From Kaistella jeonii (GTDB taxonomy: Bacteria; Bacteroidota; Bacteroidia; Flavobacteriales; Weeksellaceae), in assembly GCF_000812865.1 (NCBI RefSeq), contig NZ_JSYL01000007.1, positions 62,001 to 126,000 of the forward strand: a DNA stretch of 64,000 nucleotides, in the 5' to 3' direction. Positions 51,124-56,906 of this stretch are shown here, in pieces. The notes beneath the pieces were generated by a model that was given only the letters and a program-made list of their open reading frames with translations, searched no databases and was not told the DNA's origin. Numbering within the stretch: position 1 is the first letter of the stretch; each line of letters begins with the position of its first letter. The position numbers and the translations under genes were made by a program.

Positions 51124-51407
51124 TATAAATGACAGATATAAATGAAATTAACTAATTTATTAACTGTTTTTTAAATAAACAATTCAATAAGTTATTAGAA
51201 TAATAATGGTATTCGAATTTATTTTCAATCTATTTAGTTTATTTTTAGAATTATTTTCTTTCATTTTAATTGGATTATAAAATAATATCACATAAAAGTC
51301 CAATTTTTATTTTTAATGTGTTCAAACAATTAAAAATCAATTTCCAAGTAGAGATTTAATATTAAAAAAACACCTACCTCGCGGTAAGTGCTTCCATTCC
51401 AATGTTG
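51124..51407. other. AT-rich intergenic stretch between the hxs promoter and the tRNA
   Basis: No open frame of coding quality or strong hairpin is seen. The sequence is more than three-quarters A+T by eye, as in the neighbouring accessory genes. Confidence 0.4.
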
Positions 51408-51481
51408 TGGCCCCACCTGGGCTCGAACCAGGGACTTGCTGATTATGAGTCAGCTACTCTAACCAGCTGAGTTATAGGGCC
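51408..51481 (-). tRNA. tRNA with CAT anticodon (Met or lysidine-modified Ile)
   Basis: The 74-base minus-strand sequence folds as a cloverleaf. The seven-pair acceptor stem is GGCCCTA with TGGGGCC (one G-U pair). The D-loop is AGCTGGTTA, the anticodon stem GCTGA/TCAGC holds loop CTCATAA, and the T-arm is CCTGG-TTCGAGC-CCAGG. A73 is present; CCA is not encoded. It is not the initiator type. The GGCCC... acceptor resembles E. coli tRNA-Ile2 (CAU), so isoleucine decoding of AUA after lysidine modification is possible. Confidence 0.93.
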
Positions 51482-51634
51482 TAACTTTATTTCCGGAGAA
51501 ATTGAAGTCTCAATTGGGTTTGCAAAAATAGCGTTTTTTTGAAATAATCAAAATTTATTTGAGGTTTTTCCTGAGAAATATATTTGAGAAGAGGGATTTG
51601 GGATGTTGGAGGAGGGAAGATGGATGTTTGACCC

Positions 51635-51725
51635 GTCCTAAAAAAAGTTTACAGATTTAACTTTTATTTATTGATAGTCCTTGTACAAATTTACATTTAA
51701 ATTTTAGTCCTAAAATAGTTTTACA
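51635..51725 (+). repeat. Three tandem copies of the IS terminal motif
   Basis: Nineteen-base motifs beginning GTCC and ending TTACA occur at 51635-51653, 51677-51695 and 51707-51725. The third is nearly identical to the right end of the element (18 of 19 positions by eye). They look like multiple transposase-binding sites or a nested older end. Confidence 0.6.
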
Positions 51726-51801
51726 TTTGTTGTTATCAACTGAAGCGGAAATTAGCTCTGCTGAGGAGCAACTAATGAGGAATAGGTTGATCAGATAAGG
51801 T

Positions 51802-51827
51802 AAACTCAGGATTTCGGTTCTGAGTTT
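51802..51827 (+). terminator. Hairpin inside the left part of the IS
   Basis: AAACTCAG and CTGAGTTT form a perfect eight-pair stem with a ten-base loop, followed by T on the plus strand. It may stop transcription entering the element. Confidence 0.55.
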
Positions 51828-51862
51828 TTTAATACCTATTCTGAAGATATGCCTAAAAAAAC

Positions 51863-52774
51863 CTACCGTATGATTTCGCATGCTTGGTGTGTTTGATAGT
51901 AATTTTTCCATAATCGTTTTATTTCCAAGTCCGTATTATTGTTGTGTACTTGAGATGGAGCCGCATAGCCAATGCTTGAGTGAGGACGATCTTCATTGTA
52001 TAGCTTGACAACTGATTTTAGGACCTCTTTTGCTTTTGAAAGAGATGTTATCTCATAATCAAATAAATACTCACCCTTTATTATTCCATTAATACGCTCT
52101 GCAATAGCGTTTTCTAGTGGATCACCATTCTGCGTCATTGATATTGCGATATTGCTTTTCTTTAGCGTTTTTACATAAACTGAACTACAATATTGTGAAC
52201 CTCGATCGGAATGATGCAGGAGTCCATCAGCACCTGGTTTCAGTGTTTTAATTGCCATTTTCAAAGCAGCTACACTTTCTACAGCCTCCATTGTATCAGC
52301 AACTTGATAACCAACGATTTTTCTTGAATAAGCATCCGTAATAAAGCTGATGTAGTAGTGCCCACCTTTTGTTTTCCAGTAAGTGATATCACTCACCCAA
52401 ACATGATTAGGACCAAGAGGTTCTATCTCTCTAATCAAGTTGGGATACTTCTTCATCCAATGATTCGAGTTAGTGGTTACATGATAACGTTTTCGCTGTT
52501 TTATGAGTAGATTATGATCCCTAAGTAAATCAAAAAAAGCATCCCTACCCATTTTTATATGATGTTCATCCATAAAATCCTCTAGTTTAAAAAATAATTT
52601 TCTTCCGCCTAAACGATTATGATTTTTACGAATATCGCCGATTTTGCCCAGCAATATCTCTTGCTCGATTAAATCCTGTTGAACGCGATTTTTACTTTGG
52701 TAATAAGCCTGTCTGGTCACACCAAACCATGAGCATAAGTCGGCTAAACTTATACTCTTGAAGTTTTCCTTCAT
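51863..52774 (-). CDS. IS3-family transposase OrfB (DDE integrase)
   Basis: The 303-residue protein has an N-terminal helix-turn-helix region (FKSISLADLCSWFGVTRQAYYQ, NRLGGRKLFFKL) and an rve-type catalytic core. The first catalytic Asp is in NHVWVSDITYWKTKGGHYYISFI, the second in LLHHSDRGSQYCSSVYV, and the Glu in MTQNGDPLENAIAERINGIIKGEYL, followed by NEDRPHSSIGYAAPSQVH. All three DDE residues are present. It is probably made as an OrfAB fusion by -1 slippage at the A6G site near the end of orfA; the fused reading continues KVQYQAIEIMKEN into OrfB. The ATG at 52774 would allow OrfB alone. Confidence 0.93.
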   Translation of the reverse strand: MKENFKSISLADLCSWFGVTRQAYYQSKNRVQQDLIEQEILLGKIGDIRKNHNRLGGRKLFFKLEDFMDEHHIKMGRDAFFDLLRDHNLLIKQRKRYHVTTNSNHWMKKYPNLIREIEPLGPNHVWVSDITYWKTKGGHYYISFITDAYSRKIVGYQVADTMEAVESVAALKMAIKTLKPGADGLLHHSDRGSQYCSSVYVKTLKKSNIAISMTQNGDPLENAIAERINGIIKGEYLFDYEITSLSKAKEVLKSVVKLYNEDRPHSSIGYAAPSQVHNNNTDLEIKRLWKNYYQTHQACEIIR

Positions 52775-52779
52775 TATTT

Positions 52780-53202
52780 CTATAGCTTGGTATTGGACTT
52801 TTTTCGGATAGGAATATTAAACTCTTTTTCAGCAATATCTACCATGGTTGAAAAAGCAATGGCTTTCATTTCAGCTGTTTGCAACTGTTTTTCCAACTCT
52901 GATATTCGTTTCTTGAGTTTGAGCATCTCAAAATCATCAGAAATTTGTGATTTTTCTTTGTTTTGCTTTGGCATAATCTCAAAATTAGTGTTTTTTGCGA
53001 ATTTATCATCAATACCAAATTTACGCATCCACATCGTTATTTTACCATTTTCAGATGGATACCCAGTATAACGGCTATAAACTGTTTGCTTGGTCTCATT
53101 CCCAGAGAGATAATCTTCGATAATCAACTTTTTCTCATGATCTGTGAAATACAGCTTGTTGTTACGCCACTGTCCTAAAATGGCTATACTTTCTTGATTC
53201 AT
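52780..53202 (-). CDS. IS3-family transposase OrfA
   Basis: The 140-residue protein carries a helix-turn-helix (NKLYFTDHEKKLIIEDYLSGNETKQTVYSRYTGYPSENGKITMW, about residues 14-58) that binds the IS ends. A leucine-zipper-like coiled coil follows (DDFEMLKLKKRISELEKQLQTAEMKA), used for multimerisation. Near its end the codons CGA AAA AAG contain the slippery heptamer AAAAAAG (52798-52804), allowing -1 slippage into OrfB. It ends only five bases before the OrfB start. Confidence 0.9.
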   Translation of the reverse strand: MNQESIAILGQWRNNKLYFTDHEKKLIIEDYLSGNETKQTVYSRYTGYPSENGKITMWMRKFGIDDKFAKNTNFEIMPKQNKEKSQISDDFEMLKLKKRISELEKQLQTAEMKAIAFSTMVDIAEKEFNIPIRKKSNTKL

Positions 53203-53280
53203 TTTTACACTTTTTTGTGTAAACCTATTTTAGGACAAGTCAAAATCCCAACGATCGTTAGGATTTAGAGCAGCTATTTA

Positions 53281-54171
53281 CTACTTTAACCAGGTTGCTT
53301 CGTTTTCCCAATCACTTGGAAAGCCCATTAGTTCAGGGTTTACTTTGTACTCCTTTATTAATTTTGCAATTCTTTGAGTAAACTTGTTAGATGGATTAAA
53401 TGGTTCAAGAAGTCTATGTATGATGGATACAATTCCATATACAGTTGTATTGAAATCATCAGGTATATTTCCTTTAAAATTATATTTTTTTCTACTTGGA
53501 ATAGCAGGTCTGTCGGCAGTTACTTTTTTATTCCACAGTCTTGAAGCACAAATATTTCTTACGTTATTGATATAAATTAAATATCCAGATAAAATAGATG
53601 AGACTTGTTTAAATTCATTAGCAATCTCATTTTTTATTTCTTCATTTTTTAAAGCGGAATAAAGTCTCGCAAGTTTTCCAAATGATAATATTTCTAACGC
53701 CATATTTGAAGGCGGATATTTTTCACCTGAATACTTTCTTTTAAATGAAATTAAAAAACGTTCTTTTGGATCACTAAATGCATTAAATATTTCATTTATA
53801 ATAATTTCATGCGATCTATGATCTGCAAATAGATTTTGGTCTAGATACCAGTAAAAACCATATTTAATAGAATATTTATTCGATAGTTTTGCACGTACAC
53901 AAACTTCGATTCTTTCAATGTATTCACTGATTATACCTCTTAAAGCTTTATCAAATTTATATAAATTTATAATTTCATCATAATTGCTATTGGTAACAAA
54001 TTTATTATTATCATTTTTATCTTGTAAATGAAACATATATCCAGTTAATCTATAATATCCAATGGAATCTAAATACTTTTCAGCTCTGTGCTCATCATCA
54101 ATAATTAACCCTCTTTCTCTAAGAAGTTTAATATGTTCAATGTTAGCATATGGCTCTTTTGCGTACTTCAT
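53281..54171 (-). CDS. Abi family protein (AbiD/F-like) with an altered HEPN motif
   Basis: The 296-residue protein belongs to the Abi_2 abortive-infection family. It begins YAKEPYANIEHIKLLRERGLIIDDEHRAEKYLDSIGYYRLTGYMFHL, with the signature IGYYRLTGY. IERIEVCVRAKLSNKYSIKYG lies in the middle. Family members carry an RNxCAHHxRLWN motif, an R-X4-H HEPN nuclease site. Here the codons read VRNICASRLWNKK: the two histidines are missing with the frame kept, as if six bases were deleted. The protein may be inactive, dominant-negative or RNA-binding only. It lies next to an IS and has its own promoter with a hairpin in the leader. Confidence 0.87.
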   Translation of the reverse strand: MKYAKEPYANIEHIKLLRERGLIIDDEHRAEKYLDSIGYYRLTGYMFHLQDKNDNNKFVTNSNYDEIINLYKFDKALRGIISEYIERIEVCVRAKLSNKYSIKYGFYWYLDQNLFADHRSHEIIINEIFNAFSDPKERFLISFKRKYSGEKYPPSNMALEILSFGKLARLYSALKNEEIKNEIANEFKQVSSILSGYLIYINNVRNICASRLWNKKVTADRPAIPSRKKYNFKGNIPDDFNTTVYGIVSIIHRLLEPFNPSNKFTQRIAKLIKEYKVNPELMGFPSDWENEATWLK

Positions 54172-54183
54172 AAAAAAAATAAG

Positions 54184-54219
54184 CCCTGCAAAGTGTGCTT
54201 ATATCAGAGGCATGCAGGG
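54184..54219 (-). other. Inverted repeat in the leader of the Abi gene
   Basis: CCCTGCA and TGCAGGG (perfect seven-pair stem) enclose 22 bases within the predicted 50-base leader. Non-coding RNAs have been described upstream of abiF-type genes; this could be a small or partial version. Confidence 0.4.
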
Positions 54220-54230
54220 GATTTATATTG

Positions 54231-54262
54231 CAAATATAATTAATTAAATAATTATGTGCAAA
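54231..54262 (-). promoter_or_regulatory. Promoter of the Abi gene
   Basis: The minus strand has TTTG (54259-54262), a 20-base spacer and TATATTTG (54231-54238), a full -33/-10 match. It predicts a leader of about 50 bases containing the hairpin. Confidence 0.7.
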
Positions 54263-54328
54263 TTTTTATGCCTGTTTTTGTAAAAACAGTAATCATTGCT
54301 CAGAAAATTCTAATCTCAATTACGGTTT

Positions 54329-54361
54329 CCCCCGCTGCCGCACGAATCCTTTCGTGTGGTC
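54329..54361 (-). repeat. REP hairpin, inverted copy left of the RAYT gene
   Basis: The minus strand reads CCACACGAA-AGGA-TTCGTGCGG (nine-pair stem, one wobble), followed by CAGCGGGGG. It is the same unit as the copies at 55011-55319 but in the opposite orientation, seven bases after the RAYT stop. Confidence 0.8.
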
Positions 54362-54368
54362 TTCTCTA

Positions 54369-54935
54369 TTAAATCCCATAATATCTAAATACTTCAATAT
54401 TTTCTAAAAGTCCCTTTTCATCGGCATAATCAATCGCACTGCTGTATCGGTAATCCTCCGCCCTAAAAACCAAGCCCGCTTCCACAGGGTTTTGATGAAC
54501 ATAATCGATTTTTTGTTTAATTACGCTGTTGCTCCACAATTCAATCGGTTTATTATCATGACGCCAAAACTGATACTGAGTGACATTTGAACTTTTCGCA
54601 CCTTCTTTTCTAAAAAATTCGAGTAAGAATTCTTTTCGGCTTTCTTTAGGATTTTCTATAATCGCTTTTACAATTGCTTTACTGGTAAATCGCTTCAAGT
54701 CACCGATCAGCAGTTCGGGTTTCTGACCTTTTACACTTCTAAAAACAAAATGAACATGACTGCTCATTATGCACCAAGCGTGGATTTCTAATCCTTTTTC
54801 TTTTTGGCAGAACCTGACACTTTCCAGAAACAGATCCTTATACTCATTCCTTATAAAGATATCGAGCCACCCCACCACTGCGAAGCTGATAAAATAAAGC
54901 CCTTCTGGATTATGGAATTTATAATTTCTACTCAT
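54369..54935 (-). CDS. REP-associated tyrosine transposase (RAYT, Y1 superfamily)
   Basis: The 188-residue protein has the Y1_Tnp (IS200-like) pattern: GLYFISFAVVGWLDIFIR, then the HUH-type metal site GLEIHAWCIMSSHVHFVFR, and LKRFTSKAIVKAI. The C-terminal YVHQNPVEAGLVFRAEDYRYSSAIDY, with the candidate nucleophile tyrosines, is typical of RAYTs. These domesticated transposases cut or bind single-stranded REP hairpins. The gene is flanked by REP copies in inverted orientation, and by several direct copies upstream, which strongly supports the assignment. The start at 54935 gives MSRNYKFHNPEG, the usual opening. Confidence 0.92.
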   Translation of the reverse strand: MSRNYKFHNPEGLYFISFAVVGWLDIFIRNEYKDLFLESVRFCQKEKGLEIHAWCIMSSHVHFVFRSVKGQKPELLIGDLKRFTSKAIVKAIIENPKESRKEFLLEFFRKEGAKSSNVTQYQFWRHDNKPIELWSNSVIKQKIDYVHQNPVEAGLVFRAEDYRYSSAIDYADEKGLLENIEVFRYYGI

Positions 54936-54946
54936 TGCTGGTTTTT

Positions 54947-55150
54947 GTTAAGTAAAAATACTGTTTATCCCATTAAAAGACAGAAATTATTTGAAGTATA
55001 GAAATTTATTTATGGTGACCACGGAAAGGATTCGCGCGGCAGCGGGGGTTAAGTAAAAATACTGTTTATCCCATTAAAAGACAGAAATTATTTGAAATAC
55101 AGAAATTTATTTATGGTGACCACGCGAAAGGATTCGCGCGGCAGCGGGGG
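54947..55150 (+). repeat. Tandem duplication of a roughly 101-base unit including a REP
   Basis: The block from GTTAAGTAAAAATACTG to the GCAGCGGGGG of the REP occurs at 54947-55047 and again at 55048-55149. The second copy differs by a few substitutions and one inserted base in the hairpin arm (CACGCGAAAGG versus CACGGAAAGG). Confidence 0.8.
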
Positions 55151-55319
55151 CTAACGATGGCTGCAGCAATTATCAAAGGTATAATAGTTACAATGTACCA
55201 CGCGATGCAATCGCGCGGCAGCGGGGGAAAGGATTCGCGCGGCAGCGGGGGAGGGATTCCGGCAGCGGGGGACCACGCGAAAGGATTCGCGCGGCAGCGG
55301 GGGGGCGCGGCAGCGGGGG
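55011..55319 (+). repeat. REP cluster: seven GC-rich hairpin units
   Basis: GC-rich units ending GCGGCAGCGGGGG end near 55048, 55150, 55227, 55251, 55271, 55303 and 55319. Full units (55118-55150, 55273-55303) read CCACGCGAA-AGGA-TTCGCGCGG as a hairpin. The unit at 55198-55227 reads CCACGCGAT-GCA-ATCGCGCGG, changing both arms while keeping pairing. Shortened units at 55254-55271 and 55305-55319 lack one arm. Confidence 0.85.
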
Positions 55320-55438
55320 CTGTACATCGTGCCATAATTTAAAGTAATTTATTGGTTTTGGGTGAAGTTATATGTATTACTTTCCAAATATATTATTATT
55401 CTATATAAGTACCTTAAGCTTTCCCAAAAAACACAAAA

Positions 55439-55458
55439 AAAGGGTCTTTACACCCTTT
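55439..55458 (-). terminator. Hairpin with T-run on the minus strand
   Basis: AAAGGGT and ACCCTTT form a perfect seven-pair stem with a six-base loop. The minus strand continues into seven T. It could end the XRE-gene transcript, about 220 bases past its stop. Confidence 0.6.
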
Positions 55459-55479
55459 CTATACAAAGTTTTTCAATGA

Positions 55480-55487
55480 TATATTTG
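55480..55487 (+). promoter_or_regulatory. -10 element of the 49-residue ORF
   Basis: TATATTTG matches TANNTTTG exactly and lies 14 bases before the ATG at 55502. Confidence 0.55.
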
Positions 55488-55501
55488 CAAAAACCAATCC
55501 C

Positions 55502-55651
55502 ATGAAAACCCTTAAAATCTATAACATCATCGCAGTAATAATCATAATCGTACTTTGCGCTTGGGTCGTAAATCTTCAAAAAGATTTAAAAGAAACTGAA
55601 GAAATTCTGCAACAAGGCTCAGATAGATATTATAAAGCAATCGGAAAGTAA
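55502..55651 (+). CDS. 49-residue single-span membrane protein
   Basis: The ATG at 55502 opens 49 codons. MKTLKIYNIIAVIIIIVLCA shows a strong N-terminal membrane helix, followed by a charged, coiled tail, NLQKDLKETEEILQQGSDRY, ending KAIGK. A perfect -10 element 14 bases upstream supports expression. The helix-plus-acidic-tail design recalls small bacterial membrane regulators or toxin-like peptides, but no family is recognised. It converges on the XRE regulator gene (28 bases between stops). Confidence 0.55.
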   Translation: MKTLKIYNIIAVIIIIVLCAWVVNLQKDLKETEEILQQGSDRYYKAIGK

Positions 55652-55678
55652 AGAAAAAGACAGAGCTCGTCTTAGGAT

Positions 55679-55936
55679 TTAATTCTCATCAATGAAAATT
55701 GGACTATCAAAAAATTCTTTAAGAGTTTTATCAAGTCCTTTACATATTTTATTTATACTGTAAATTGATATGCCTCTATTATTAGAGAGGCTTTCCCAAC
55801 TATTTATTTGCTGTTTATCAACACCTAACTCATGAGCAAATTCTACTTGCTTATCTGTTTTATTACCGCGTAACTCAATTATCCTTAAGATAATCTTTTT
55901 TCTTAAAGCTTTATCTTCCTCACTCAATTTTGGCAT
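55679..55936 (-). CDS. XRE-family helix-turn-helix protein, 85 aa
   Basis: The 85-residue protein is a single Cro/C1-type DNA-binding domain: an N-terminal charged helix (LSEEDKALRKKIILRIIELR), then KTDKQVEFAHELGVDKQQINSWES as the helix-turn-helix, and SIYSINKICKGLDKTLKEFF as the closing helices. There is no effector domain. A perfect 7-2-7 palindrome (TTAGCAA-TT-TTGCTAA, 55937-55952) touches its start codon, suggesting autoregulation. The plus-strand promoter at 56002-56009 lies 50 bases from this palindrome, so the same protein could control the divergent structured transcript. Confidence 0.87.
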   Translation of the reverse strand: MPKLSEEDKALRKKIILRIIELRGNKTDKQVEFAHELGVDKQQINSWESLSNNRGISIYSINKICKGLDKTLKEFFDSPIFIDEN

Positions 55937-55952
55937 TTAGCAATTTTGCTAA
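55937..55952. promoter_or_regulatory. Palindromic operator at the XRE gene start
   Basis: TTAGCAATTTTGCTAA is a perfect 7-2-7 palindrome directly upstream of the XRE start codon. Binding there would block translation-start access or transcription. Confidence 0.55.
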
Positions 55953-56001
55953 TATTTTAAAATAAATGGTAAATCATATGCTTTACTTCTAATATTTTTA
56001 T

Positions 56002-56009
56002 TATATTTG
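56002..56009 (+). promoter_or_regulatory. -10 element driving the structured region
   Basis: TATATTTG matches TANNTTTG. A transcript would begin near 56015-56017. It is followed by ATG ATT ATA at 56014, a 15-codon frame, and then the hairpins. Confidence 0.5.
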
Positions 56010-56091
56010 TCTTATGATTATATCTAAAGATGTAATTTTGCGATACTTCAAAGAATATTAGAAGCTATTGCTTAGAATCTTGTACTAGAAA

Positions 56092-56316
56092 ACTGGTAAT
56101 TTTTAAACACGCAAGATGATAAGTAAAGTAGCTCACGCTTCGGCGTGGGCTCACTTATCACGTGTGTGGGTATACCAGTACCTCTAGTGCGGATATGTTG
56201 AGACCCACGCTGTTTTGTATTCAGATTTCTCAATTACTAAGCCCGCTTTCTATAACACATAGTTGAACGACACTTACAATGGTTCCAAAACCATTGCGGC
56301 TTCACAGCTTCGCGGG
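56092..56316 (+). ncRNA. Strongly structured non-coding region, candidate RNA or recombination site
   Basis: Nested pairings form one long hairpin from 56092 to 56179. The stems are ACTGGTA/TACCAGT, ACACG/CGTGT (56107-56111 with 56161-56165), TGATAAGT/ACTTATCA (56117-56124 with 56153-56160) and a nine-pair stem with a TTCG loop (56130-56151). A second perfect hairpin, CAATGGTT-CCAA-AACCATTG (56277-56296), lies inside CCCGC/GCGGG (56242-56246 with 56312-56316). CCCACGC at 56204-56210 could pair instead with GCGTGGG of the first stem, giving an alternative fold. The open reading potential is poor on both strands. A promoter lies 80 bases upstream. It could be a regulatory RNA, an attC-like folded recombination site, or a remnant of a mobile element. 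Confidence 0.5.
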
Positions 56317-56906
56317 AAATTGGGTTCTTTCAAAAACCCTCATATAAACTAACCTTCATGCTCCAAATCATGAAAAAATTCATCCTCCACTTCAACGACC
56401 CGTAAGATCATACATCCGACATTGTACATTGTACAAAAAAAGCACTTCATATCACTTTTTTTCAGCGGATTTGCCTTTAGCAGGAAAGCACTTTTTTTCA
56501 TCATTTGTGTAGTCTCGCTTTCCTCTAAAGCAAGTCTGATAAAAAAGAAAGCAGAACCAATAACGTATAAATAACTCAAACATCCATCATCCACTTGTGC
56601 TGAGCTTGCCGAAGCATCACCCAACATCCATCAATAAAAAGGATTCGTCTTCAGCGGGAAAGTGCCCCACTTCATAAGGTGTTTCTACCCTCTTTCCCCT
56701 GAGACAATCCGATTTTAAAACAAGGAATAATAATCAACTTTTTAATAAAAAAACAAATGGTATAAAATCTACATTAGAACACCGCGAAACTCGGATTCCG
56801 TAACCCGCACCCCGAAAACAAAAAAGCCCTCTCCCTAAAGTTTGCAGACCCCACAGGAAAGAGCACAGTATTTAATTAAAGTCTAACTAAAAACCATTAC
56901 AAAACT
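56317..56906. other. Non-coding stretch before the SusC gene
   Basis: No credible gene is seen; the one open frame on the minus strand (56349-56627) is compositionally unlike a protein. The block CACTTGTGCTGAGCTTGCCGAAGCA (around 56592-56616) is of a type scattered between genes in many Bacteroidota. CATTGTACATTGTACA (56419-56436 region) is a short direct repeat. GC content rises towards the SusC gene, marking the border of the GC-richer block. No clear -10 element was found upstream of 56907. Confidence 0.35.

Larger units (their letters stand above)
51629..53242 (-). mobile_element. IS3-family insertion sequence, apparently intact
   Basis: The element has inverted ends: TGAC, two pyrimidines, GTCCTAAAA and GTTTACA at 51629-51653, and the complement at 53218-53242. 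It carries OrfA and OrfB in the usual -1 arrangement with an A6G slippery heptamer at 52798-52804. The left end contains two more 19-base copies of the GTCC...TTACA terminal motif (51677-51695 and 51707-51725). I see no matching target duplication at the chosen borders. A TTCG-loop hairpin at 51802-51827 may guard against outside transcription. Confidence 0.85.

Noticed and set aside
51657-51911. 84-residue minus-strand frame at the left end of the IS
   Set aside because: It overlaps the 3' end of the transposase gene and runs through the tandem terminal motifs; it has no domain signal, so it is a chance frame.
53172-53190. Further copy of the IS terminal motif inside orfA
   Set aside because: GTCCTAAAATGG matches only the first half and is explained by the coding sequence of the OrfA N-terminus.
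55011-55319. Possible CRISPR array from the repeated GC-rich units
   Set aside because: The units are hairpins with irregular spacing and no equal-length unique spacers, and a RAYT gene is adjacent, so they are REPs.
55111-55335. Frames on both strands through the GC-rich repeats
   Set aside because: They arise from periodic REP units and give low-complexity Pro/Arg/Gly/Ala products.
56092-56316. Retron non-coding RNA
   Set aside because: There is nested inverted structure, but no reverse transcriptase gene lies in the neighbourhood, so a retron is not supported.
56349-56627. 92-residue minus-strand frame in the gap before susC
   Set aside because: The composition is unlike a protein, and part of it reads through a dispersed GCTGAGCTTGCCGAAGCA-type repeat.
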